Shown here: positions 35,996 through 45,134 of the stretch, in pieces
How the letters are laid out: each line of letters starts with the position of its first letter
How positions within the stretch are numbered: the first letter of the stretch is position 1
DNA from: Microbulbifer yueqingensis
Lineage (GTDB): Bacteria > Pseudomonadota > Gammaproteobacteria > Pseudomonadales > Cellvibrionaceae
Direction of reading: 5' to 3'
Length of the DNA stretch: 64,000 bases
Assembly: GCF_900100355.1 (NCBI RefSeq)
Contig: NZ_FNFH01000008.1
Coordinates: 62,001 to 126,000, forward strand
The notes under the pieces: generated by a model
Databases searched by the model: none
Told to the model about the DNA's origin: nothing
The model's input: the letters and a program-made list of their open reading frames with translations, nothing else
Program-made: the position numbers and the translations under genes

Positions 35996-36163
35996 GGATT
36001 ACCCCTAACATTATGATGCGTGCGTCGCCAAAGACTACGATGAGCGTATATTCTAGCCATCAGGTTTCTCGTCGATGCCAGCTATCCAAATCTTATTCTA
36101 ACCCCACAGATTCAACGACAGGCTAAGCACCGCCTGTGCTTAGGTAGCGATCCCCGGGAGCCC

Positions 36164-36819
36164 ATGCCGGAGCGGATGTCATTCCGGAGCCAGTACTATA
36201 TTGGCCTACGTGGACCTGAATCCGATCCGCGCCAGAATGGCCGACACTACGGAAAGTTCGGACCACACCTCAATCCAGCGCCGCATCTCTGCTGCGAGAG
36301 ATGGCCGCCAGCCGGACGTGCTGCTGTCCTTTGCAGGCGATCCCAGGGAAACCATGCCGGAGGGCATGCCGTTCCGGACGCAGGACTATATCGAGCTGGT
36401 GGACTGGAGCGGGCGCATTCTACGCAAAGGCAAGCACGGAGCTATCGATAGCAGTCTGCCGCCGATCCTCGAGCGGCTACAAATTGATCCAGGCACTGGC
36501 TGTATCTCAACCGTAACTTCGAGAGCCGCTTTAAGTCACTCGTCGTCAGCGTTCACACCGTGCGGAGTGCGTGAGAGCAGCTTGGCAAGCGCTGGACCCA
36601 TGGCATTCGCGACTGCGAGCGCTGCTTATCCCCGCCGTCTACTCCCTAAAACCTTGCTTTGCTATTAACCGACGCTATCGCGGCCTTACTGCGAGGGTCT
36701 GGCTCGTATCAGGAACGCGATCTGCCGTGACTATACTCAATTCTCTTCTACGACGAGGCTTATCGTCCACCATTTAATACAAAGCAACCTAATTCGGATA
36801 AACCTACAGGGAACGACAA
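36164..36819 (+). pseudogene. Broken REP-associated (Y1) transposase gene, C-terminal part
   Basis: The frame from 36201 encodes AYVDLNPIRARMADT, the best-known block of REP-associated tyrosine transposases, then MPEGMPFRTQDYIELVDWSGR and LPPILERLQIDP. At about 36495 the frame shifts: the family sequence HWLYLNRNFESRFKSLV continues in another frame and soon meets a stop. Bases 36164-36200 repeat, upstream, the segment that encodes MPEGMPFR...DYI, so the relic is also rearranged. The end is homologous to the relic at 39072. Confidence 0.8.
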
Positions 36820-36835
36820 AATTGATGGGTGTCCT
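36820..36835 (+). repeat. Single copy of the TTGATGGGTGTCCT motif
   Basis: AATTGATGGGTGTCCT at the 3' edge of the transposase relic, preceded by CTACAGGGAA. Three more copies occur at 39322-39416, and the first of these also follows CTACAGGGAA, so this marks a common element end. Confidence 0.6.
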
Positions 36836-36837
36836 AT

Positions 36838-37305
36838 TTATTTCCCCTCAACTAGTGGCAGGCTTCTCGCAGTTCCCCCTATAGTGAAAATTGCATTTTC
36901 ACCTTCGGTGGCTATGTCTAGCTCTGTATTTTTCAAGGAGTTAATCGTATCTATTTTGGACTTCTCTGCAATTTCGGCGAGATCCTTTACAAGAGCGGCA
37001 TTATCTTTCTTTAGTCTCTCCGCTACTTCTCTCCAAATTTGAGCCTCACGCTTTAATTTTTTAATCTCATTTGGATCTAGTGAATCCATAGCAGACTGTT
37101 CGGCTTTTGCTGCTTGCACTTCAAAATCATTAACTTGGCTGCTTGCCTTTTCTGCCATTTTGCCCTGTATTTTTTCGCTTATTATCTTGACAAGCGATGA
37201 AATAATCTCAATCAAATGCTGCTTAATTATTGGCCAAGCATATTCCTTAAACCATGGCCAAAATGTAGCCACTAAAAATTCTCTGACGGTGTTTACAATA
37301 CTCAT
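36838..37305 (-). CDS. Small helical protein with membrane-proximal N-terminus
   Basis: A 155-residue AT-rich gene with an ATG at 37305 and a purine-rich AGGAGG-like site just upstream. The N-terminal 45 residues are amphipathic and aromatic (FLVATFWPWFKEYAWPII). Residues 50-125 form a charged coiled coil (NEIKKLKREAQIWREVAERLKKDN), and the end is a short beta segment (NAIFTIGGTARSLPLVEG). No family recognised. It lies alone between the transposase relic and the S41 peptidase gene. Confidence 0.6.
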   Translation of the reverse strand: MSIVNTVREFLVATFWPWFKEYAWPIIKQHLIEIISSLVKIISEKIQGKMAEKASSQVNDFEVQAAKAEQSAMDSLDPNEIKKLKREAQIWREVAERLKKDNAALVKDLAEIAEKSKIDTINSLKNTELDIATEGENAIFTIGGTARSLPLVEGK

Positions 37306-37649
37306 TACTTCCTCCTTAAGTCACCGACCTACGTAAATAAAGTACGATTTTCGTAATAAACTAAAAATTTCTGTTAGATTACCATCTTGGGAAGTTACTT
37401 TTTAGTTATTTCTCCCCACAAATCTCTCTTGAGCTTCAATAGTAACGTTTTCGTCCTTCCTACTCTTTTTTATTATTCGAAAGAATGTTTTCTACTTTAA
37501 CTTAGCTCTTTTATTCACAACCACCAAAAGCGGCTGTTTCTGCGAAGTTGACTCGATGCAATTATTCAAATAGTGAGTGTTCTTTTTATTTGCAGTCCGG
37601 CCAATCAGGTTGAGGTATAAACTGTCTGGCCCGGTAATTCTTGACTGCC
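37306..37649. other. AT-rich intergenic region, nothing recognised
   Basis: About 340 bases of low-GC sequence with no frame, RNA gene or repeat that I can support. Possibly a horizontally acquired border, since the S41 peptidase gene that follows is GC-rich. Confidence 0.4.
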
Positions 37650-38945
37650 TTATTGAGCGGTGACTTCGGCCGCCTTGTCCACAGACCCGGAATAGCGCGC
37701 GGTAATATCCTCCAGCACCCAGTCCAGCACCGCATCCCGGCCCACGCGGTAATCCGCCCAGCGGGTTGGTATCAATACGTCCGGCTGGATACCCTGGGAG
37801 GCCTGGTCCTGGAAGCGGTACAGGCGCTTGGAGTAGTTGACTTCGATACCGGAGTTGGGCAGCGTGAAGCTGTCCATGTCCTGGTAACCCACCGGGTTGC
37901 CCCCGGTGGGTTCGCCTACCAGGGTGGCGTTAAACATTTCGCGGAAGTGGGCGGCGTTGCTCATGCCTGCGGAGAAGGTGGCGTTGCCGATCAGGGTGTA
38001 GATGCCGCCGTCCCAGTCCAGCCCGTCCACCAGGATCATCTGGTGGGCGAAGCGCAGGCCGACAAAGAAGTCGCCGCCGGTGTTGTCCCGCAGGTCAATG
38101 ACCAGGTTGCGGATGCGGTGGTCGTCCAGGTACTCGCGCACATCCTCGGCAAAGGACCCCATGTCGGAGAAGGATGGGTAGCGGGCAAAGTAGACGTAGG
38201 CCACGCGACGCTCCTCATCGGCGGTCAGCCACAGGTACTCTGACTCGGTCACCAGCTTTTCCCCGAAGGGCACAATCTGCTCCGCGTAGCGGACGGTGAC
38301 GCTCTCACGGTAATCCGAGCAGGAAATGGCTTCCAACGTGACCATTTCCCGCTGGCCACGCTCGTCCTCAAGGGTAAAGGTGGCGGAGGCAGGATCATCC
38401 ACGATACCCAGGCCCGCCAGTATGTCTGCGACATTGAGGTGATACGGCAGGTGGCTGCGCAGGGAGTATTCGTTCTCCACGGTCTGTACCACGGGTTCCA
38501 GCTTTTCGACTACCTCTGCGGTGGGCATCTCCCCCACCGCCACCAGCTTGCGCCCCAGCAAGCGACGGTGTTCCGGCCCGGTACGCAGCAGGCGCAACTC
38601 GCCATCCATGAACTGGAACAGCAGCGGGTAATGCTGGTGATCCGTGCTCCAGAATGGCACGCGGGTATGGCCGTCTCCCACCAGCCGGCTGATGCGCATC
38701 AGCTCGACCATTACCTGATCTTCTGTGAGCCTGGGGAGGTCTTCCTTGAGGACTTGCAGTGCACCCTGGAAGTCGTGCTTACCAACTGAGTGATACAGGT
38801 TGATGTGCCGCTGTTCGAGCGTATGGCGATATACCTCGATATCATCCTGCCACTTCTCTGCCTCGGTAGGGGGCAATGCTGATGCGGAAGAACCGCTAAA
38901 CAAGGCCAATCCGGCGAGGATGGCTACATGTAATCCTTTAAACAT
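37650..38945 (-). CDS. S41 family peptidase, secreted
   Basis: A 431-residue protein with a Sec signal peptide (MFKGLHVAILAGLALFSGSSASA). The C-terminal half has the S41 (tail-specific protease-like) core: NLVIDLRDNTGGDFFVGLRFAHQM, GNATFSAGMSNAAHF with the presumed nucleophile Ser, and VGEPTGGNPVGYQDMD. No PDZ domain is obvious. It would cut peptides in the periplasm or outside the cell. GC-rich like core genes, yet flanked by AT-rich accessory genes and transposase relics. Confidence 0.85.
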   Translation of the reverse strand: MFKGLHVAILAGLALFSGSSASALPPTEAEKWQDDIEVYRHTLEQRHINLYHSVGKHDFQGALQVLKEDLPRLTEDQVMVELMRISRLVGDGHTRVPFWSTDHQHYPLLFQFMDGELRLLRTGPEHRRLLGRKLVAVGEMPTAEVVEKLEPVVQTVENEYSLRSHLPYHLNVADILAGLGIVDDPASATFTLEDERGQREMVTLEAISCSDYRESVTVRYAEQIVPFGEKLVTESEYLWLTADEERRVAYVYFARYPSFSDMGSFAEDVREYLDDHRIRNLVIDLRDNTGGDFFVGLRFAHQMILVDGLDWDGGIYTLIGNATFSAGMSNAAHFREMFNATLVGEPTGGNPVGYQDMDSFTLPNSGIEVNYSKRLYRFQDQASQGIQPDVLIPTRWADYRVGRDAVLDWVLEDITARYSGSVDKAAEVTAQ

Positions 38946-39045
38946 TCTTCTTCCTTGATCAATTTGCAGAGTTATTATTTTTGGCTATCCCTTCGAGCTC
39001 ATAGGCCTCTCGATTCAAGCAGGATCATAAGTGCATTAGTGCGTC

Positions 39046-39321
39046 AATATTTTACTCTGACCCCAATTATTGTGCGTGTGAGCGGCTCGGCAAGCGCTGG
39101 GCACAGGGCGTTCGCGACTGTGAGCGTTACCTATCCCCGCCGTCTATTCCCTGAAACCTCGCTTTTCTCTTAACGGGCGCTATCGCATGCTTACTGCGAG
39201 GGGCTGGCTCGTGCCGGTAATGTTATCTGGCATCGCCTTCCACACATCATCTTTGCGGCGAAGCGAATTCCCCATCATCTAACACTTGGCAGCCGGGTTC
39301 GGAGCGGTCTACAGGGAATTG
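39046..39321 (+). pseudogene. 3' remnant of the REP-associated transposase gene
   Basis: Bases 39072-39210 match the 3' end of the relic at 36580-36720 almost base for base (GGCAAGCGCTGG, CGCGACTG-GAGCG, TATCCCCGCCGTCTA). The encoded family block is ERLGKRWAQGVRDCERYL. The copy starts with the ATTTTACTCTGACCCC motif shared with 33899 and ends at the short repeats. No open frame survives. Confidence 0.7.
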
Positions 39322-39416
39322 CCCAATTGATGGGTGTCCTTTTTATGTCCAATCCTTTTCGTGCCTGATTCCCAATTGGTGGGTGTCCTATTAATTTCCC
39401 GATTGGTGGGTGTCCT
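39322..39416 (+). repeat. Three tandem copies of a 19-base CCC-ATTG-TGGGTGTCCT motif
   Basis: Copies at 39322-39340, 39371-39389 and 39398-39416 differ by at most two bases (CCCAATTGATGGGTGTCCT and CCC[AG]ATTGGTGGGTGTCCT). Each is followed by a short A/T-rich tract. Spacing is irregular (49 and 27 bases). A further copy is at 36820. They look like element-end repeats tied to the Y1 transposase family. Confidence 0.75.
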
Positions 39417-39456
39417 TTTATTCTTCTTTATTCGAGTTTCTTTGCCAAGTGCAATG

Positions 39457-41715
39457 CTAGGCCACTGATGACAATAGAGCTTCGTAATGAGCTTTGTCTG
39501 TCTGTAGATGTTTCATTATGTCGTCAACGGCATTACCTATATCACATACCAGGTCCGAATTATTGGCCAACCTTTCAATATTATTCAAGTGGCTAAAATA
39601 ATGAAGTACTTTCAAAATTCTTTTAGATTTCTGGGCTCCAAACAACTGTTCTGCCCGCTGATCTACTGTATCTCGGGTGAAGCTTGGTATTCTAGAGTAT
39701 GTATATAACTCGACAAACCGCCTTACCGCATTCGGTATTGACAAAAGCAACTCTAGGTCTTCCTTATCTTCGCTTTCATGGAAGCGATAAATAATACTGA
39801 AGAGATAGTGGTACTCCGAGGAATACATCTCGATTGACTTTGGTAAGTTAACGATTTTAGATTCCTTACTAGAAACTCTCTTGACCTGAAAATATGCACT
39901 TTTTTTATTTCCTAGCGGCAACTCTTTGAGCAGAGAAAAAAATTCGAAGTTATGAGTTGATATAAAGATTTGCTTGCACTTACATTGCCATTGCAAAGAG
40001 CCACCATCTTGATTTTCAAACTTTCCGAAGAAATAATCTTTAATCAATGCATTCACTTGGAATATGTGGTTGCTATCAAGACTCGAAATAGGATCATCAA
40101 TATATACAATAACCTGATTAAGCTCCTTGAGCTCCGCTAACTTCGTTAGGAAGAATGAAAATGCAATGGCAGATTTTTCACCTTCACTCAGATTTTTGGC
40201 GAGACTCCCCTCTCTAGAAAGCCTAAATCTTTCATATCCATCTATCTCAACCACTTCAATCCGAATTTCGTCTCGGCCAAGAAAATTGGATATATATTCG
40301 TTAAGAACCTCTCTGCCTTTTTGAGCTTTACTTATCGAGGCCTGCAATTCCTGCACTTCAGCTTTAAAATTCTCAGCTATGCTTCTATATTTTTTCTTAT
40401 GATTTGAGAGTATTTTTCTCTTAGCTACTTTTCTATCAATTTCATTATCTATCAGGAAGGTTGCCGCATAGTGCTTCTTTAGTTCATCAATAGCTACCTG
40501 TTTCTGATCATCAAAATTTTCAGTGGCCTTATTTGATCGATAAATTGCATCGTTTATCCGCTTCAACAATTCTCTGATTAAATCTTCGGGACCGCTAGAG
40601 TATAGAATTTCACCGACTTCTGAAAATGGCGCATCATGCTTCGCTTTAAGATTATTTATCAGTCTCTCAATTTGATGGTTATACTCCTCAATTGAGCTTT
40701 CGATACGAACGTTCAGCTCTTCAATGTTAGTTCTAAACTCTGGGTACAGCTGATTTTCATTAAGGTGCACGTAAGTTTTTGGGAGCTTTTCAGCATGCCT
40801 CATTAGACTTTTCAATTCTTCTTTATATCTGGCCAGATCTTTAGAGAAGTGTGATTTAAAATCTCTAATTCTTTTTTCTTCAATCTTCCCTCCACAAAAC
40901 TCACAATTAGTCTTTCCCTCGTTTATAGATAGCCCTTTTTCAATCCAATCTGAAATGGCAGGGTTATCTCTCAAATACTCGATAACGGAAGAAAAGGAAG
41001 GTGTTTCCTTAAGTTTTGCGTTGCACTTGTCGAAAAACCCCCTTGCCCCAAGTTGTATACTTATGCTTTGAACTTTTTCTAATCTATCGGTATCAGTTGC
41101 TAATGCTTTCTTTAACTTAGATGTTACTTCGCTATCGCTTAGTACAGATTGGCTAATAGGTTTGGGCAAAAGAGCTATTGTTTTATCTAGATGAGTCGCT
41201 GTGTAGGCTTCTACTATATTGAGCGTGTTTTTGATTTGTTTAGCGGTGTTTGTTTTCAAGGAGCTGACCAGTTTTTCAATTTCTTTATCTACATTTTTCT
41301 TTTTCTTGTACCCAGTTCTACAGCGCTCAACCGAAATCGAAAGTTTTTCAATTTTCTTTTCGGCCTCAATAGTGTCTTCACCCAAAAGAAGAATGGGGTT
41401 GAAAGACTCACCGTCCCAACTCAAGTTGTTTTCAATAAATTCTGAATTGAACACCCTCACCAAAGGTGCGTTATCTTTGAAATTGTGCTCATCTAATTTT
41501 GTGCCATCCGTTAAATCAAACGTAAATTTTCCGGCCGGAAAATCAGGGTGGGTGGCTCTATGCTCTAAAGTTGAGAAGACTCTAGAAAAAGTAGTTTTTC
41601 CTGAATAGTTCCAACCATATATAATGTTTTTTTCATTAAAATCTTCAAGTTCGGATGAGCTACTGAAGTTGTTGAAGACACCAAATGACTGTATTTTCTT
41701 TAATGATTTTAACAT
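39457..41715 (-). CDS. AAA_13-type (PrrC/RloC-like) ATPase with zinc-hook motif
   Basis: A 752-residue SMC/ABC-type ATPase: Walker A GWNYSGKTT (34-42), a long coiled coil (about 115-480) with a central C271-E-F-C274 hook, signature LSEGE (509-513), Walker B VIVYIDD (535-541) and the switch His588 in ISTHNF. The C-terminal 150 residues (LPKSIEMYSSEYHYLF onward) follow the AAA_13 pattern shared with the anticodon nucleases PrrC and RloC. Whether the C-terminus is an active RNase is not clear, as I could not map a full R-E-H triad. AT-rich codons; neighbours suggest an anti-phage module. Confidence 0.85.
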   Translation of the reverse strand: MLKSLKKIQSFGVFNNFSSSSELEDFNEKNIIYGWNYSGKTTFSRVFSTLEHRATHPDFPAGKFTFDLTDGTKLDEHNFKDNAPLVRVFNSEFIENNLSWDGESFNPILLLGEDTIEAEKKIEKLSISVERCRTGYKKKKNVDKEIEKLVSSLKTNTAKQIKNTLNIVEAYTATHLDKTIALLPKPISQSVLSDSEVTSKLKKALATDTDRLEKVQSISIQLGARGFFDKCNAKLKETPSFSSVIEYLRDNPAISDWIEKGLSINEGKTNCEFCGGKIEEKRIRDFKSHFSKDLARYKEELKSLMRHAEKLPKTYVHLNENQLYPEFRTNIEELNVRIESSIEEYNHQIERLINNLKAKHDAPFSEVGEILYSSGPEDLIRELLKRINDAIYRSNKATENFDDQKQVAIDELKKHYAATFLIDNEIDRKVAKRKILSNHKKKYRSIAENFKAEVQELQASISKAQKGREVLNEYISNFLGRDEIRIEVVEIDGYERFRLSREGSLAKNLSEGEKSAIAFSFFLTKLAELKELNQVIVYIDDPISSLDSNHIFQVNALIKDYFFGKFENQDGGSLQWQCKCKQIFISTHNFEFFSLLKELPLGNKKSAYFQVKRVSSKESKIVNLPKSIEMYSSEYHYLFSIIYRFHESEDKEDLELLLSIPNAVRRFVELYTYSRIPSFTRDTVDQRAEQLFGAQKSKRILKVLHYFSHLNNIERLANNSDLVCDIGNAVDDIMKHLQTDKAHYEALLSSVA

Positions 41716-41735
41716 CGCAACTCCACTTGGACGTT

Positions 41736-42191
41736 TCAGTTAGTCGCCGCTTTAGTGGTCGACCGAGCTGTCTGTTTATGCAATCCTCCGTAATCGGAAC
41801 GATGTTGATTGGTTTTGTTTGCGGCAATCGCCATTAACTCATCGCTGTCATACGGTAGTGATTCAGAATCTTCCGAACTGAGTGCCTTTGCTGCCGCAAG
41901 TAGGTTATCTGCCGTAGCTCTCGATTCTGACCACATATTTTCAAGAAAGATCATGCTATCGTCATTGACCCTCCCTTCCTCCTTCAAAGACTCTATTCTT
42001 CGAACGATCATCGAGCTTCTTTTATTTGTTGAATGCGCCAACCCCATTAGTAAGTGAAAGGCTTGCTTATTCTGGCTTTTCTCTCTTTTTTCCTGAGATA
42101 TCCAGTGGTATATGGTCACTGCATTAACAACCAGAGATAGCAATGTGATAAGGCTTAAGGAGACGTTGTTTGCATTGAGTATTTCAACCAT
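41736..42191 (-). CDS. Small membrane-anchored protein, operon partner of the AAA ATPase
   Basis: A 151-residue protein with one N-terminal membrane helix (about residues 12-30) and a helical soluble domain. Its stop is 20 bases before the ATPase start, so the two should be co-transcribed. No family recognised. Its C-terminus is polar and low in structure (HKQTARSTTKAATN). It could tether or inhibit the ATPase. Confidence 0.65.
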   Translation of the reverse strand: MVEILNANNVSLSLITLLSLVVNAVTIYHWISQEKREKSQNKQAFHLLMGLAHSTNKRSSMIVRRIESLKEEGRVNDDSMIFLENMWSESRATADNLLAAAKALSSEDSESLPYDSDELMAIAANKTNQHRSDYGGLHKQTARSTTKAATN

Positions 42192-42294
42192 TCTCAGAAC
42201 TCACCTTTTATAACGTTCGCATCAGTGGCGGCTGAAGAGTAGCGTAAGTCGTCCCGCGCAGGAGCGTAGGGCCGAAGCTTACTGCCTGTGTTTG
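42192..42294 (-). other. Imperfect palindromic spacer between the two small membrane-protein genes
   Basis: Read leftwards it runs from TAACAAAC, directly after the upstream stop, to GTTATAA, shortly before the downstream ATG, with inner complementary blocks (CAGT..CGGC and GCCG..ACTG, and GTAAG / CTTAC). This resembles the plan of an integron attC site, but the match to the 7-base core consensus is loose and no integrase is in view. Weak call. Confidence 0.25.
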
Positions 42295-42927
42295 TTAATT
42301 GCTTTTTGCTTTGCTGCCGCTATAACGCTCAAACTCCATGCCTAGCAGCTTGAACTTCGCCGCATATGGTATAACCAAGAGTCCGACAAAAATACCAAGA
42401 AGGGTTAATTGCTGAGAACTGAATTTGTAAATATTTAGAATATCTAGAGTAAGAATTATGCCAACCAGGATAGCCATTAAGTAGCAAGCGAGACTGAAAC
42501 TGTCTGTAACCCTATTAGATTTACTCTTTACTTCAACCTTATTCTGGGCACGACCACCAGTGAGCAGAGACTTGAATGACGGTGGCGATGGGATAAGTGT
42601 TACGCTGCCATCGGACTCATTGACAACACCAATTTTCTTGCCCCCTGTGTCGAAGATATATACAAGAGACAAAGGACTAGATGGAAGAAGTTTTGCGTAT
42701 GATATAACTTGCCTTGCAGCGTTGCTTAAAGCGTTATCTCTGCACCCTTTCTTTACTTCGATTATAGCTACAACATCATTTGAGTCAGGGTCGATAATAG
42801 CTACATCAATGTATTTTCGATGCCCTTTTCCATCGCTGACAGCAAACTCAAAGCGAATGGAACTCTCTGGATAACCCAACTCTATCAATTCTTGAATTAG
42901 ATAATTAATTGCTTCTACTTCTGTCAA
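42295..42927 (-). CDS. PD-(D/E)XK nuclease-like protein with two C-terminal membrane helices
   Basis: A 210-residue protein. Residues 1-125 resemble the N-terminal nuclease fold of type I restriction R subunits: E14 in the first helix, RFEFAVSDGKGHRKYID with D41, and AIIEVKKG with E57 and K59, then a helix with RQVISYAKLL. Residues about 143-167 and 172-190 are membrane helices. A nuclease fold anchored in the membrane is unusual. AT-rich and in the same direction as the AAA ATPase gene, so it may belong to the same defence module. Confidence 0.75.
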   Translation of the reverse strand: MTEVEAINYLIQELIELGYPESSIRFEFAVSDGKGHRKYIDVAIIDPDSNDVVAIIEVKKGCRDNALSNAARQVISYAKLLPSSPLSLVYIFDTGGKKIGVVNESDGSVTLIPSPPSFKSLLTGGRAQNKVEVKSKSNRVTDSFSLACYLMAILVGIILTLDILNIYKFSSQQLTLLGIFVGLLVIPYAAKFKLLGMEFERYSGSKAKSN

Positions 42928-43208
42928 TGCTCAAAACTCCATATTACACTTAAAATTTTATTCGAAGGGCGCGCCTTTATATAAGCATTATGGGTCTATT
43001 ATCTTCTGCGTCTCTGACAAAACGCGACACGCCGCGTTTTGCGGACTTTATTTCTGTCGTTTTATCACAATCCGTACCGCATTAGAGTCAAAGACTCACG
43101 CAAATTTCGCCGCGGATAGACGACGCGGCTAGTGATCCGCGTCCGGCTACTTGTGTCCCGATTGCATATGGACAGGCAACATCGGCGAGCTCATCCAGTG
43201 AGGACAAG
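42928..43208. other. Intergenic region at the right edge of the AT-rich island
   Basis: Holds a hairpin AAAACGCG / CGCGTTTT with a six-base loop at 43019-43040, terminator-like for either direction but without a long T-run. No gene seen. The GC content rises sharply at its right end, where core genes resume. Confidence 0.4.
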
Positions 43209-45005
43209 TCAGCTTTTCCCTTTAGCATCCTCAACAAACCGCTCCATCTCCCCCTCCAACATCCCCATCGGCAAAGCCCCATTAGCCAATACCGCATCAT
43301 GAAACGCCCGGATATCAAACTCCTCCCCCAGCTCCTTCTCCGCCTTCGCTCTGAGTTCGCGAATCTTGATCTCCCCCATCTTGTAAGACAGCGCCTGGCC
43401 CGGCCAGGAGATGTAGCGGTCTACCTCGGCGCGCACGTTGGCCGGTGACAGGGAGGTGTTGTCGGCCAGGAAGTCCAGCGCCTGCTGGCGGGTCCAGCCC
43501 TGGGAGTGGATGCCGGTGTCGATGACCAGGCGCGCGGCGCGCCACATTTCGTAGCTGAGGCGGCCGAAGTGCTCGTACGGCGTGGTGTAGATACCTTCCA
43601 TCTCTTTGCCCAGGCGTTCGGTGTAGAGTGCCCAGCCCTCGCCGAAGGCGCTGATGTACAGGTTGCGGCGGAAGTCGGGGACGTTTTCCAGTTCCTGGCT
43701 GAGCGCGCCCTGCAGGTGGTGGCCGGGCACGGCCTCGTGCAGGGTCAGCGCCGGCAGTTCGTACAGGGGGCGCTGGTCCAGCGCGTGGGTGTTCACCCAG
43801 TAGGCGCCGCCGCGGGTGCCGCCGATGGCGGCCGGGTTGTAGGAGGCGGTGGTGTAGTTGGGGGCAATCTCGTCCGGCACCGGCACCACGCCGTAGGGCA
43901 GGCGCGGCAGCTTGCCGAAGAATTCCGGCAGGCGGTAGTCGATCTTCTTGGAGATGTAAGCGGCTTCCTTCAGCAGGCCCTCCGGGGTCTCGGCGTAGAA
44001 CCGCGGATCGGTGCGCAGGAACTCGGTGAATTCCTCGAAGCTGCCGTCGAAGCCGCTCTCCTCGATCAGCGCCTCCATCTCGGCGCGGATGCGCGCTACC
44101 TCTTTCAGGCCCACCTGGTGGATCTGGTCCGGGGACAGGTCCAGGGTCACATAGCGGCGGATGGTGTAGCGGTAGTAGTCCTCGCCGCCGGGCAGCTGCT
44201 CGACGCCGATGGTCTCGGTGGCGGCATCCATGTAGTCGCCCTCGAGGAAGTCCGCCAGGCGCGCGAAGGCCGGCATGGCCACTTCACTGATCGCCTTTTT
44301 ACCTTCGGCCTGCAGTTTTTCCTGTTCGCCTGCGGGCATGGAAGCGGGCATATGCGCGAACGGCTGGTAGAGGCTGCTTTGTGTCGGGTCTTTATAGACC
44401 TGGGCGCGCACGGTGGGCGCCACGCCCTGCACCACTATCTGCGGCAGCACGAAGCCGTCGCGGATGCCCTGGCGCATGTTGGCAATGTTCTCGTCGAAGT
44501 AGCGGCCGAAGTCGCGGATGCGGGCGATGTAATCCCGGTAGTCTTCCGCGCTGGTCATGGCCAGGCCGTCGCTGGCCCGCAGCGCGCCGGTGTAGAAACT
44601 GGAGAAGGTGTTGAAGGGGATGCGATCCAGGTACAGCTGGTTGTGGTCGACGGAGATACCCAGCACCCATTCCAGCAGGTCGCGGTTGACCCGGTCGCTG
44701 TCATCCAGCTTGCTGGCGTCTATCTTCTGCAGGCGGGCCAGGAACTGCTGCTCGGCCTTGAGGCGCCGCGCGCGGTCTTCCGGCGCCACGCCCGGCAGGC
44801 GATCGTTGTAGTCGGCCACGCCCATGCGCCCGGCCATGATGGGGTTTTCCCGCAGGCTGTACTGCCAGTGCTCATCGATGATGGCCTGCAGCCGGTCGGC
44901 TGCATCCGCGGCGCGGGCGCCGGGGGCGCTGGTGGTGACTGCCAGCCAGGTGGTGGCCAGCAGGATGGGCAGGAAATTGCGCAGACGGGCCGGGATGCTC
45001 GCCAT
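43209..45005 (-). CDS. DUF885 family peptidase-like protein, secreted
   Basis: A 598-residue protein with an N-terminal signal peptide (LPILLATTWLAVTTSAPGARA). The C-terminal half carries HEAVPGHHLQ, the HExxxGHH zinc-site variant of DUF885, followed by FGEGWALYTERLGKEM with downstream acidic ligands. DUF885 proteins are probable zinc peptidases of carboxypeptidase-like fold. The longer frame to 45092 is not needed: ATG at 45005 opens directly into the signal peptide. Confidence 0.9.
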   Translation of the reverse strand: MASIPARLRNFLPILLATTWLAVTTSAPGARAADAADRLQAIIDEHWQYSLRENPIMAGRMGVADYNDRLPGVAPEDRARRLKAEQQFLARLQKIDASKLDDSDRVNRDLLEWVLGISVDHNQLYLDRIPFNTFSSFYTGALRASDGLAMTSAEDYRDYIARIRDFGRYFDENIANMRQGIRDGFVLPQIVVQGVAPTVRAQVYKDPTQSSLYQPFAHMPASMPAGEQEKLQAEGKKAISEVAMPAFARLADFLEGDYMDAATETIGVEQLPGGEDYYRYTIRRYVTLDLSPDQIHQVGLKEVARIRAEMEALIEESGFDGSFEEFTEFLRTDPRFYAETPEGLLKEAAYISKKIDYRLPEFFGKLPRLPYGVVPVPDEIAPNYTTASYNPAAIGGTRGGAYWVNTHALDQRPLYELPALTLHEAVPGHHLQGALSQELENVPDFRRNLYISAFGEGWALYTERLGKEMEGIYTTPYEHFGRLSYEMWRAARLVIDTGIHSQGWTRQQALDFLADNTSLSPANVRAEVDRYISWPGQALSYKMGEIKIRELRAKAEKELGEEFDIRAFHDAVLANGALPMGMLEGEMERFVEDAKGKS

Positions 45006-45134
45006 AGTACTTCTCCACGATATCTGTGTGTTGTTGTTATCGTGCCCGATTTTTTTGTGATATGGGCCATGTGACGATATCACGACATGCACCGAAAAGG
45101 GGCAGCGGATGGCGGGTAATCGATTACACGAGAT

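Noticed and set aside
39322..39416. CRISPR array
   Set aside because: Only three short copies at irregular spacing (49 and 27 bases), beside a transposase relic, with no cas genes.
43506..45074. 522-codon rightward frame opposite the DUF885 gene
   Set aside because: Antisense shadow; DUF885 has a signal peptide and zinc-site motif on the other strand.
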